Shown here piece by piece: positions 1 to 5,691 of a stretch of DNA of 23,447 bases. Source of the DNA: a virus. The stretch is taken from positions 1 to 23,447 of IMG/VR virus record IMGVR_UViG_3300021092_000217; one strand, written 5' to 3'. The notes beneath the pieces were generated by a model that saw only the letters and a program-made list of their open reading frames with translations, was not told where the DNA came from and did not search any database. The stretch's first letter is position 1. Every line of letters begins with the position of its first letter. Both the position numbers and the translations under genes were made by a program.

Positions 1-1
1 G

Positions 2-868
2 GAAGGTCCAACCGCGCAACAGTTGACGGATGCCGGCTTCCTTGCTGCTGCCAAGGTGCTGGCGCCACCGGGCTTCAGCGCCACCGGCCTGCGCAAGCGG
101 ATGGGTGACTTCGATACCAAGGAGTCTGAGCAGCGTGTCGGCACGATCATGGGCGATTGCCTTGGCCACTACCGCAAACACCTGCCAGGGCAAACGGCGA
201 TTGCGTTCTGCTGCTCCGTGGCGCACGCGGAGGCAGTGGCTGCACTATTTCAGTCAGCAGGTATCGCCGCAGCCAGCATTGATGGCAGCATGACCGGCGA
301 GCAACGCAGTGACCTGCTGCAGGCGCTCGGCACCGGCAGGCTCAAGGTGCTCACCAGTTGCGCCCTAATCGGTGAAGGCGTGGATGTGCCAAGCGTCGGC
401 GGCTGCATCCTGCTGCGTCCTACTGCATCCGTGGCGCTGCACTTGCAGATGATCGGTCGGTGCCTGCGCCCGCAACCGGGCAAGCGTGCGGTGGTGTTGG
501 ATCACGTCGGCAACACGCTGCGGCTTGGCCATCACCTAGAGCAACGCGACTGGTCGCTGGATGGCATCAAAAAGCGCGACCGCGAGGCAGCGCCATCGGT
601 CAAGGTGTGCCCGCAGTGCTTTGCCACCAGCCCAAGCGCTGCGCAGGTCTGCCGCGAGTGCGGGCATGTGTTCGCGCCACAGGAGACCAGGGAGCTGAAG
701 CAGGTTGATGGTGAGCTGGTGGAGATGGCGGCACGCGCTAGGCGGCGTGAGCAATCCAACGCCCGCGACCTTGAATCCCTCCGCGAGCTGGCGCAACAAC
801 GCGGCTACAAGCGCGGCTGGGCGGAACGGGTTTATCAGGCTAGGTTGGCGAAGCGTTACGGAATGTGA
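2..868 (+). CDS. SF2 DNA helicase, C-terminal part (5' end outside window)
   Basis: The reading frame is open from the window edge, so the N-terminal helicase lobe with the Walker motifs lies outside. About 288 residues remain. They look like the second RecA-like lobe of an SF2 (DEAD/DEAH, RAD3/UvrB-like) helicase: a stretch ending in GEGVDVPSV fits motif V, and QMIGRCLRP fits the arginine-finger motif VI. A CxxC...CxxC zinc ribbon (CPQC then CREC) follows, then a basic, helical tail ending in KRYGM. Phage helicases of this layout sit in replication modules and unwind DNA for replication or recombination. A TTG at position 23 could be read as a start, but the upstream frame stays open and the first lobe is absent, so this is a truncation by the window. 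The stop codon lies inside the first promoter repeat. Confidence 0.9.
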   Translation, partial: EGPTAQQLTDAGFLAAAKVLAPPGFSATGLRKRMGDFDTKESEQRVGTIMGDCLGHYRKHLPGQTAIAFCCSVAHAEAVAALFQSAGIAAASIDGSMTGEQRSDLLQALGTGRLKVLTSCALIGEGVDVPSVGGCILLRPTASVALHLQMIGRCLRPQPGKRAVVLDHVGNTLRLGHHLEQRDWSLDGIKKRDREAAPSVKVCPQCFATSPSAAQVCRECGHVFAPQETRELKQVDGELVEMAARARRREQSNARDLESLRELAQQRGYKRGWAERVYQARLAKRYGM

Positions 869-906
869 CAGACCACGGTTGACCACGGCGGCGCATGGTG
901 TATGAT
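862..906 (+). promoter_or_regulatory. Sigma-70-like promoter, repeat copy 1
   Basis: A -35 hexamer TTGACC (879-884), a 16-nt spacer and a -10 hexamer TATGAT (901-906) are visible. The 45-nt block recurs at 1535-1579 with 38 matching positions, and the core 877-906 matches at 28 of 30. It overlaps the stop codon of the helicase gene and lies 42 nt upstream of the 59-residue gene at 948. The repetition of both hexamers with identical spacing is the main evidence that this is a promoter. Confidence 0.75.
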
Positions 907-908
907 AT

Positions 909-935
909 GGGGACAGCGGACGAGAGCCGCACCCC
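909..935 (+). other. 5' UTR hairpin
   Basis: Just downstream of the -10 element, GGGG (909-912) can pair with CCCC (932-935) around an inner GCGG/CCGC stem (916-919 with 927-930) and a 7-nt loop. It would form at the start of the transcript for the gene at 948. Its role is unknown; it could stabilise the mRNA 5' end. Confidence 0.45.
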
Positions 936-947
936 AAACCAAGCATT

Positions 948-1127
948 ATGACCAACATCCCCGCTGGCGTCGAGTTTTCCATCAGCACCAACGCCTACTG
1001 GGTGCGTGCCGACTACGCCCTGATCCGCCGAGGTCGCACCTGGATTCTTGAAGACCAAGACACCCTCGATGAGCGCCGCTTCAACTCTGAAGCCGCCGGC
1101 ATCGCTGCCCTCGCTGCCCTCGTCTGA
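948..1127 (+). CDS. Hypothetical 59-aa protein in its own promoter-terminator cassette
   Basis: ATG at 948 opens a 59-codon frame ending at TGA 1125-1127. The protein begins MTNIPAGVEF, has a central aromatic and arginine-containing part (YWVRADYALIRRGRTW) and ends in an alanine/leucine-rich helix (AAGIAALAALV). I do not recognise a family. It is bracketed by a sigma-70-like promoter (862-906) and a strong intrinsic terminator (1136-1157), so it appears to be a single-gene transcription unit inserted between the helicase and the VRR-NUC gene. That arrangement is typical of phage accessory genes (morons) and small host-takeover proteins, but the function here is not known. There is no clear Shine-Dalgarno sequence before the ATG. 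Confidence 0.6.
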   Translation: MTNIPAGVEFSISTNAYWVRADYALIRRGRTWILEDQDTLDERRFNSEAAGIAALAALV

Positions 1128-1135
1128 TTCACCAG

Positions 1136-1157
1136 CCCCGCTCCGGCGGGGTTTTTT
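1136..1157 (+). terminator. Intrinsic terminator
   Basis: A perfect 6-bp GC stem, CCCCGC (1136-1141) with GCGGGG (1146-1151), encloses a TCCG tetraloop and is followed directly by six T residues (1152-1157). It stands 8 nt after the stop codon of the 59-aa gene and 41 nt before the VRR-NUC start. Confidence 0.92.
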
Positions 1158-1198
1158 AGTATCTGCCTTTACGCTGCTAGCACCCAGCGAGCAGCAGG

Positions 1199-1555
1199 AT
1201 GAGCGAGCAGCGGATACAGCAAGAGATCCGCCTAGCCTGCAGCACCGGCGACACGCGCCTGTTCCGCAATAACACCGGCACGCTCAGGGACCAGAATGGC
1301 AGACCGGTGCAATTTGGCCTTTGCAAAGGCTCAGCCGACCTCATCGGTTGGAAGCGGGTGACGATCACCCCAGAAATGGTTGGAACCACTCACGCTGTGT
1401 TCCTATCCATCGAGGTCAAGACCGCAACCGGCAGGCTTAGACCTGAGCAGCAGCAGTGGCTTGATGCGGTCCAGGCCGCTGGTGGCATTGCAGGCGTGGC
1501 ACGGTCAGTCGAGGATGCCCAGGCATTGTTGCAGAGTGTGACTGCACAGGGTTGA
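1199..1555 (+). CDS. VRR-NUC domain nuclease
   Basis: This 118-residue protein matches the stand-alone VRR-NUC family (PD-(D/E)XK superfamily, PF08774 type). It has FRNNTG near residue 22, GSADLIG with the catalytic Asp at about 47, and SIEVKTATG with Glu72 and Lys74 forming the E-x-K half of the active site, then RPEQQQWL and a final AGVARSVEDAQALL helix. The whole length is the domain, as in phage homologues. Such enzymes cleave branched or structured DNA (Holliday-junction-like activity has been shown for some members) and probably process replication or recombination intermediates here. The start follows AGCAGG closely, so the ribosome site is poor. The stop lies inside the second promoter repeat. 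Confidence 0.93.
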   Translation: MSEQRIQQEIRLACSTGDTRLFRNNTGTLRDQNGRPVQFGLCKGSADLIGWKRVTITPEMVGTTHAVFLSIEVKTATGRLRPEQQQWLDAVQAAGGIAGVARSVEDAQALLQSVTAQG

Positions 1556-1579
1556 CCACGGCGGAGCATGGTGTAGGAT
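1535..1579 (+). promoter_or_regulatory. Sigma-70-like promoter, repeat copy 2
   Basis: The same block as at 862-906 is present: TTGACC (1552-1557), a 16-nt spacer and TAGGAT (1574-1579). It overlaps the 3' end of the VRR-NUC gene just as copy 1 overlaps the 3' end of the helicase gene. Transcription from it would start near 1586 and would read the gene at 1635 and perhaps the recombination genes beyond. Confidence 0.7.
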
Positions 1580-1588
1580 GTGTGCATC

Positions 1589-1627
1589 GGAGGCAAACGG
1601 TCCTCCACTCGGCAGCCCAGAGGCTGC
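1589..1627 (+). other. Two consecutive 5' UTR hairpins
   Basis: GGAGG (1589-1593) pairs with CCTCC (1602-1606), and GCAGCC (1612-1617) pairs perfectly with GGCTGC (1622-1627) across a CAGA tetraloop. The second hairpin ends 7 nt before the ATG at 1635 and holds the only purine-rich stretch near that start, so it could restrict ribosome access. No function is demonstrated. Confidence 0.45.
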
Positions 1628-1634
1628 GATTCAG

Positions 1635-1865
1635 ATGCTGGATCAGCTCACTGCTCTACTGATGGTTGGCCAAAAGGTCTGGGCTGAAAACGCCTCGCAC
1701 CTTTTCGTTCAAGGCTCTTTTCGGGCTGAAGTGATTGAAGGTCACCGCGCTCCGCAGCCCGGCATGGTTTGGCTTCGTCAGCTTCCGACTGTTGCCCAAC
1801 CTTATGTGGGCGAAGAAGGCGGCTGGGTCACCGAGTGGAACGCCAAGGATTGCCTCGGGCGCTGA
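1635..1865 (+). CDS. Hypothetical 76-aa protein
   Basis: The frame is open from ATG 1578, but that codon overlaps the -10 hexamer (1574-1579) and would precede the transcription start. I therefore place the start at ATG 1635, in the same frame, giving 76 residues beginning MLDQLTALLMVGQKVW. The rest is rich in aromatic and turn-forming residues (GMVWLRQL, EGGWVTEWNAKDCLGR), suggesting a small beta-rich fold. No family is recognised. It follows promoter copy 2, so like the 59-aa gene it appears to be an accessory gene carried behind a repeated promoter. Confidence 0.55.
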   Translation: MLDQLTALLMVGQKVWAENASHLFVQGSFRAEVIEGHRAPQPGMVWLRQLPTVAQPYVGEEGGWVTEWNAKDCLGR

Positions 1866-1904
1866 CCCCGCGCGGCCAGCCGGAGCCGCACCCAATCCGG
1901 CATG

Positions 1905-1930
1905 AAAAAAGGCGGCCACACCAGCCGCCC
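1905..1930 (-). terminator. Terminator-like hairpin oriented for the minus strand
   Basis: GGCGGC (1911-1916) pairs with GCCGCC (1924-1929) around a 7-nt loop. On the + strand a run of six A residues precedes the stem and no T run follows. Read on the - strand, the stem is followed by six T residues, the classic intrinsic terminator layout. No minus-strand gene ends here, so it may stop antisense transcription, or act only as a structure between the 76-aa gene and the next operon. Confidence 0.5.
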
Positions 1931-1953
1931 ATCAATCTCACCCACATCATTCT

Positions 1954-2154
1954 ATGAACGACTCCGACATCTATTGGACCTTCATGACCGCCAGCAAGTA
2001 TGCAGGCAGTTTTTACAAGGCATTAGCCCATGCTGGCCTTGCTGCTGACCCCGGCAACAAACAACGACTGCTGACGGCATTCCCTGAGTTTGCCGCCACT
2101 TATGGACCTGCCAGCCGGCTCCATCGCACCATGCGCGAAGGGGTAGCAGCATGA
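1954..2154 (+). CDS. Hypothetical 66-aa protein
   Basis: The 66-residue product starts MNDSDIYWTFMTASKYAGSF and ends TMREGVAA. It looks helical and slightly basic toward the end. I do not recognise a family. Its stop overlaps the start of the next gene in an ATGA arrangement (2151-2154), so the two are probably translationally coupled. It is the first gene of the continuous overlapping series that leads into the exonuclease and annealase genes, and it stands about 24 nt downstream of the hairpin at 1905-1930. Confidence 0.6.
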   Translation: MNDSDIYWTFMTASKYAGSFYKALAHAGLAADPGNKQRLLTAFPEFAATYGPASRLHRTMREGVAA

Positions 2155-2534
2155 CTGGCACTTACAAATGGATTACAGATAGATCCCCTACGGAATATGA
2201 CATTGACATTTTTGATTGTATTGCAGTCCCATCGCCACCTGGCCGCAAAAGCAAAAGCATTTCAATACCTATTGAACTTTACAAAGAAGGCACGCCATGG
2301 CACTGCACAACCAAGCCTCGCAAAAACAAATTGCGCAAAAACAATGCTAATAATCAACATAATTTGTTTCAGCGCGGCACTTGTTTAACTTGTTTTTATT
2401 ATGACAATCACATCTGTCGCCGCCATGCGCCAGTCGCAGAAGTTTTGCCAAAATTAGAATCAGCTGAATGGATAATGAAATGGCCAGTTGTTGCCGAAGC
2501 AGACTGGTGCGGCGAATGGGAGGCTAAGAAATGA
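2151..2534 (+). CDS. Hypothetical cysteine-motif protein, 127 aa
   Basis: The C-terminal half carries a recognisable pattern: CLTC (Cys78, Cys81), then HICRRHAP (Cys89), then WPVV and DWCGEW (Cys120). Four cysteines with this spacing and the DWCGE(F/W) ending occur in small unnamed phage proteins and could bind zinc or an iron-sulfur cluster; that is inference. The N-terminal half is basic and low in complexity (KPRKNKLRKNNANNQH). The gene is clearly richer in A and T than its neighbours, and its codon use differs, which suggests a separate origin. It overlaps both flanking genes by 4 nt, so despite the composition it is integrated into the operon. Confidence 0.7.
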   Translation: MTGTYKWITDRSPTEYDIDIFDCIAVPSPPGRKSKSISIPIELYKEGTPWHCTTKPRKNKLRKNNANNQHNLFQRGTCLTCFYYDNHICRRHAPVAEVLPKLESAEWIMKWPVVAEADWCGEWEAKK

Positions 2535-3319
2535 CCACCAATGAGCAGTATCACGCCGACCCAGCCGTAAGCGCCAGTCACCTCAAAGCGGTAATGCAAT
2601 CGCCTTACCACTACTGGGCGCGTTTCCTTGACCCCAATCGCAAACTAGTTGAGCCAACAGCAGCGATGCGCCTCGGCTCTCTGGTGCATTGCGCGGTGTT
2701 GGAGCCTGATGAGCTGCTGCAGCGTTATGCAGTGGCGCCTGATAGGCGTACAAAAGCAGGCAAGGAGCAGGCTGAACGCATCGTTGCCGAAGGGCTTGAG
2801 CCTGTCAGCGATTCTGACATGGCGCTAGCGCTAAGCATGGCCGCCAGCGTCCGCAACCATCCAGCGGCTGCTGCATTGCTCGCACAAGGCACTGCAGAGC
2901 AAAGCTTCTGGTGGGATGACATGCCAACTGGCCTGCGGTGCAAATGCCGCCCTGACTGGTATCACGGCATTACGGTCGTTGACCTGAAGACCTGCACCGA
3001 CGCCAGCCCTGCTGCATTTGCCAGCAGCATCGCCAAGTTTGGCTACCACATCCAAGCGGCGCATTACCTCGAAGGATTGTTCGGTGCTGAGCGGTTTGTG
3101 TTTATCGCTGTCGAAAAGGAACCGCCTTATGCCGTCGCGGTCTACGAACTGGACCACGCATCAATGGCAGTAGGCCGAGACCTGCGCAACAATGCGCTTG
3201 ATGTGATCTCCACCTGTAAGGCTGCTGACCTGTGGCCTGGCTACGGAGACACATCCGTGCAAACGCTCAGCCTGCCTAGCTGGGCGCTTAAATCCACCAT
3301 CTCACCCATTTCTTTCTGA
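2531..3319 (+). CDS. RecE-like PD-(D/E)XK exonuclease (DUF3799 family)
   Basis: The 262-residue protein opens with [17 protein letters not shown] and [14 protein letters not shown], the hallmark start of the DUF3799/exonuclease VIII C-terminal domain family (PF12684). The nuclease core has CRPDWY (Asp142), VVDLKTC (Asp151 and Lys153) and [12 protein letters not shown] (Gln175), in the order and spacing of the PD-(D/E)XK fold used by RecE and related 5'-3' exonucleases. It would resect double-stranded ends to give 3' single strands for the annealase encoded immediately downstream, whose start overlaps this stop (TGATG). Start and stop both overlap neighbours by 1-4 nt, supporting the chosen ATG. 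It is much shorter than E. coli RecE but is the normal length for phage members with the nuclease domain only. Confidence 0.93.
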   Translation: MTTNEQYHADPAVSASHLKAVMQSPYHYWARFLDPNRKLVEPTAAMRLGSLVHCAVLEPDELLQRYAVAPDRRTKAGKEQAERIVAEGLEPVSDSDMALALSMAASVRNHPAAAALLAQGTAEQSFWWDDMPTGLRCKCRPDWYHGITVVDLKTCTDASPAAFASSIAKFGYHIQAAHYLEGLFGAERFVFIAVEKEPPYAVAVYELDHASMAVGRDLRNNALDVISTCKAADLWPGYGDTSVQTLSLPSWALKSTISPISF

Positions 3320-4077
3320 TGACTTCCGTATCCATCACCACTTGGACGCCTGACCAGCAGCAACTGATCAGTAGCACCATTGCACCAGGGTGCAGCAACG
3401 ACGAGCTAAAGCTGTTCGCCTATGCGTGCCAGCGCACTGGGCTTGATCCGTTCAGCAAACAGATCTATGCCATCAAGCGTGGCGGCAAGATGACCATTCA
3501 GGCCGGCATTGACGGCCTGCGCAGCATTGCAGAGCGCACCGGGCAGCTTGACGGCAGCGAGACTTATTGGTGCGGCGAGGAAGGCGACTGGCGCGACGTA
3601 TGGCTCTCCAGCAAACCACCCGCTGCCGCCAAGACCATTGTGCATCGCAAAGGATCGCAGCATCCGTTTGTTGGTGTCGCACGATTTGCCGATTACAACG
3701 CCGGCCAGGGACTCTGGTCCAAGATGCCTGCAACCATGATCGCCAAATGCTCTGAGGCATTAGCACTCCGCAAAGCATTCCCTGCTGACATGAGTGGTGT
3801 CTACAGCACCGACGAAATGGATCAGGTCGAGACCGTTACGGTTGAGCAGGTCAAGCTGCCAGCTACGGCTACCAGCAAACCCGATAGCACCAAAATCTTT
3901 GCCACAGGTAAGGCAGCGATTGCCAAGGCCAAGACGCTCAAGGATCTTGAAGACCTGCAACCGCGCATGGCAGCACGGCTAGAGGCTGGTGAGATTACAC
4001 AAAAGCAGCATGATGAGCTGCTGCAACTCATGCTTGAAAAGGAGACTGAAATTGACGGAACCGTATCTGACGACTGA
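3319..4077 (+). CDS. bet: Single-strand annealing protein, Bet/RecT family
   Basis: The 252-residue product has the RecT/Bet family (PF03837) signatures: an N-terminal [24 protein letters not shown], then [20 protein letters not shown], a [16 protein letters not shown] strand region, and [21 protein letters not shown] with a YSTDEM end to the core near residue 173. Length is close to that of lambda Beta (261). It binds single strands and anneals complementary DNA, working with the exonuclease encoded just upstream and the SSB just downstream. The C-terminal 70 residues are a lysine- and glutamate-rich helical tail, likely for partner binding. Its last 26 nt overlap the next gene, whose Shine-Dalgarno sequence lies within this coding region. 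Confidence 0.95.
   Translation: MTSVSITTWTPDQQQLISSTIAPGCSNDELKLFAYACQRTGLDPFSKQIYAIKRGGKMTIQAGIDGLRSIAERTGQLDGSETYWCGEEGDWRDVWLSSKPPAAAKTIVHRKGSQHPFVGVARFADYNAGQGLWSKMPATMIAKCSEALALRKAFPADMSGVYSTDEMDQVETVTVEQVKLPATATSKPDSTKIFATGKAAIAKAKTLKDLEDLQPRMAARLEAGEITQKQHDELLQLMLEKETEIDGTVSDD
4039..4044 (+). promoter_or_regulatory. Ribosome binding site deciding a TTG start
   Basis: AAGGAG at 4039-4044, inside the end of the annealase gene, lies 7 nt before a TTG at 4052. It is one of the few strong Shine-Dalgarno sequences in the left arm and identifies TTG 4052 as the start rather than the ATG codons further upstream. Confidence 0.8.
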
Positions 4078-4264
4078 GCAACTTGCGGAACGTTGGGGGC
4101 TTCAACCAAGCTCCATAAAATCTCAACGTTTACGCAAGCAAGGTCCTAGCTACTACACGGTTGGCAGGTTAGGATTGCCGCTGGGCGAGTCACGGGTTAG
4201 GTATCCCCTAGCTGGTGTACTTGCCTTTGAACAAACACATTCGATTACACCAATCAAACCATGA
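4052..4264 (+). CDS. Small helix-turn-helix DNA-binding protein, 70 aa
   Basis: Starting at TTG 4052 the protein reads [17 protein letters not shown] and continues [17 protein letters not shown], which resembles the MerR/excisionase-like HTH_17 fold: a tyrosine-leucine-threonine opening, a recognition helix and a wing ending [12 protein letters not shown]. An earlier ATG at 3989 would add 21 residues that look like out-of-frame annealase sequence (cysteine-rich and irregular), and it has no ribosome site. The stop overlaps the SSB start by 4 nt. Candidates for its role are a recombination directionality factor or a regulator of the recombination operon. Without an integrase in the window I favour a general DNA-binding regulator, with low certainty. 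Confidence 0.78.
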   Translation: MTEPYLTTEQLAERWGLQPSSIKSQRLRKQGPSYYTVGRLGLPLGESRVRYPLAGVLAFEQTHSITPIKP

Positions 4265-4608
4265 GTCTGTATGCGTCCGGCGTGGTTCGTATTATCAGCG
4301 AGCCACAAATTAAATTCTTCGATACTGGTTCAAGCTGCTGTACTTTTTACGGTGGCATCAGTGAAGGCAAAGACAAAGAAGGCAATTACATCAACAATGC
4401 CATTGATGTAGAAGTCTGGGGTAAAGGCGGTGAAATGATTGCTGACAACCTGAAAAAAGGCGACAGCATCATGGTTACCGGCGGCGTCCGCCGTCAGGAG
4501 TGGACCGATAAGGAAACCAACAAGCCACGGTCTAAGCATGTACTAAGCGTTACGCGCTTTGAGTACCTGCCGCGTGCCAAGGCAACTGAAGCGGAGCCTG
4601 CGTTCTAA
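4261..4608 (+). CDS. ssb: Single-stranded DNA-binding protein
   Basis: The 115-residue protein is almost entirely an OB fold: VRIISEPQIKFF, then NAIDVEVWGKGGEMIADNLKKGD, then IMVTGGVRRQEWTDKETNKP and a closing SVTRFEYLP strand. This matches the SSB/PriB-type OB family. It is shorter than bacterial SSB (about 178 residues in E. coli) and has almost no linker. It still ends in a short acidic stretch plus phenylalanine (EAEPAF), reminiscent of the DDDIPF tip that recruits partner enzymes. It would coat single strands during replication and recombination. Both ends overlap neighbours (ATGA at the start, TAATG at the stop). Confidence 0.92.
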   Translation: MSLYASGVVRIISEPQIKFFDTGSSCCTFYGGISEGKDKEGNYINNAIDVEVWGKGGEMIADNLKKGDSIMVTGGVRRQEWTDKETNKPRSKHVLSVTRFEYLPRAKATEAEPAF

Positions 4609-4766
4609 TGAACCAGGCCACCCTTGAAGTTGCATTTAAGGAGTGGTGGGAGGCGTCCTATGGGCGCCCCCCTGGCACTCATGCAGTAATGACCCATGCA
4701 GCTTTTGCTGCGCATGTGCTTGAGCTGATGGAGCTAATGCAGGATGCCGAGCGACCGTCAGCCTAA
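4608..4766 (+). CDS. Hypothetical 52-aa protein
   Basis: A 53-codon frame (with stop) begins at ATG 4608, sharing its A with the TAA of ssb, and ends at TAA 4764-4766. The product begins MNQATLEVAFKEWWEASYG and continues as a helix rich in alanine, leucine and methionine (HVLELMELMQDAERPSA). The pattern of a tryptophan-containing N-terminal helix followed by an amphipathic helix resembles small unnamed phage proteins. Its 3' end overlaps the following gene by 23 nt. No function can be assigned. Confidence 0.6.
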   Translation: MNQATLEVAFKEWWEASYGRPPGTHAVMTHAAFAAHVLELMELMQDAERPSA

Positions 4767-5049
4767 GGGTAAAGGCCGCAATTTTACGGTCAACATCCGC
4801 ATGACTCGTGAAGAAATTGAAGCGGCACGCAAGCTAGGCAGCGGCAACATTAGTATGGGTTTCCGGCAAGCCATCCGTTATGCGATGGCGCGCGAGATGG
4901 AGCCCGTCAAGCTCAGTGTCATGTTGCGTTCTGCTGCAGTAATGGCAAAAGACCTTGAAGATCAATGCCTGCTATTCAAATCCGATGCCCTGAATGCGCG
5001 TGCCAAAAAACCTATGTCGTCTACACAAAGCAAGACGATGCAGGCTTGA
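4744..5049 (+). CDS. Small putative ribbon-helix-helix-like protein, 101 aa
   Basis: The N-terminal half (KGRNFTVNIRMTREEIEAAR, then SMGFRQAIRYAMARE) has a basic beta-strand followed by two helices, as in ribbon-helix-helix DNA-binding proteins of the CopG/Arc type; this is a by-eye call. The C-terminal 28 residues (ending SSTQSKTMQA) overlap the next gene in another frame and look unstructured, so the original gene may have been shorter. Start at ATG 4744 within the previous gene; a weak GGAGC lies 11 nt upstream. It could regulate neighbouring genes or condense DNA. Family membership is not certain. Confidence 0.6.
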   Translation: MPSDRQPKGKGRNFTVNIRMTREEIEAARKLGSGNISMGFRQAIRYAMAREMEPVKLSVMLRSAAVMAKDLEDQCLLFKSDALNARAKKPMSSTQSKTMQA

Positions 5050-5201
5050 TTTATCGCCGCCGTAAATGCAACGGCTGCGGCCATCGATGGTACACCGCAC
5101 AACCACCCGAGCAAACCGTTACTCCCTATCAGGCCAGTGATTCTTTCCGACCACGAAATCCAAGACCTGATTCGCCAGCACTCGATGGTGCAGGATTATG
5201 A
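4965..5201 (+). CDS. NrdR-like zinc-ribbon protein, 78 aa
   Basis: The N-terminal 45 residues form a clear zinc ribbon: CPEC (8-11) and CNGC (35-38) separated by 23 residues, with YVVYTKQDD and IYRRRKCNGCGHRWYT between and after. This is the layout of the zinc ribbon at the start of NrdR, the repressor of ribonucleotide reductase genes (RRR.C..CG.R..T), but the ATP-cone domain of NrdR is absent. The remainder (residues 46-78) is proline-rich and overlaps the dCTP deaminase gene by 65 nt. The first 85 nt overlap the preceding gene. Position next to dCTP deaminase fits a link with nucleotide metabolism, but a simple DNA-binding role is equally possible. Confidence 0.7.
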   Translation: MPAIQIRCPECACQKTYVVYTKQDDAGLIYRRRKCNGCGHRWYTAQPPEQTVTPYQASDSFRPRNPRPDSPALDGAGL

Positions 5202-5691
5202 CGCAGACCTGATTAACCCAGCAAGCATCGATCTGCGGGTGGGTAATTTAATCATGCTGGAGTCTGTTCAAGGGCATCAGATGATCCCGCTCAGCATCAA
5301 GGATTACACCATCGAGCACCCGTATGAATTGGTGCCGGGGCAGTTCATCCTTGCGCAGACAATGGAGACATTCAATATGCCTGAAGACATCGCAGGCTTG
5401 TTTTTCTTGAAATCCAGTCGTGCACGCGAGGGCTATGAGAATCTCCATGCTGGTTACGCCGATCCCGGTTGGCACGGTAGCACGTTGACGCTGGAGCTAA
5501 AAAATGCACGCCAGCTTCAGCCGCTGCCGATTTACCCTGGCCTCAAAATTGGTCAGATGGTCTTTTGGCGCATGAGCCAACGACCAGCCATCAGCTATGC
5601 CGTCACCGGCAGCTACAACGGCGACAAGTTAGTCACGGCCAGCAAGCAGTTCATTAGCCGCTTGGATGTGCCAGTCCTGGATGCTGCATGA
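5137..5691 (+). CDS. dcd: dCTP deaminase (dUTPase superfamily)
   Basis: The 184-residue protein starts at GTG 5137 with MILSDHEI, the normal opening of the family. Family motifs follow in order: INPASIDLRVG (27-36), LKSSRAREG (91-99, counterpart of the substrate-binding Ser/Arg segment), HAGYADPGWHGSTLTLELKN (104-123, with Glu120 in the place of the catalytic glutamate) and YPGLKIGQMVFW. It deaminates dCTP to dUTP, the first step toward dTTP when followed by a dUTPase and thymidylate synthase. A bifunctional deaminase/diphosphatase cannot be excluded by eye. Length is typical for a trimeric dCTP deaminase. It overlaps the zinc-ribbon gene at its start, and its last 63 nt lie opposite an antisense frame. 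Confidence 0.93.
   Translation: MILSDHEIQDLIRQHSMVQDYDADLINPASIDLRVGNLIMLESVQGHQMIPLSIKDYTIEHPYELVPGQFILAQTMETFNMPEDIAGLFFLKSSRAREGYENLHAGYADPGWHGSTLTLELKNARQLQPLPIYPGLKIGQMVFWRMSQRPAISYAVTGSYNGDKLVTASKQFISRLDVPVLDAA

Noticed and set aside
536-991. 151-aa minus-strand frame across the helicase end and promoter repeat
   Set aside because: It is antisense to a well-supported helicase gene, has irregular composition, and would run over the promoter; it is a shadow of the GC-rich + strand gene.
3989-4264. Longer form of the HTH protein starting at ATG 3989
   Set aside because: The added 21 residues are out-of-frame annealase sequence with no ribosome site, whereas TTG 4052 has AAGGAG at proper spacing.
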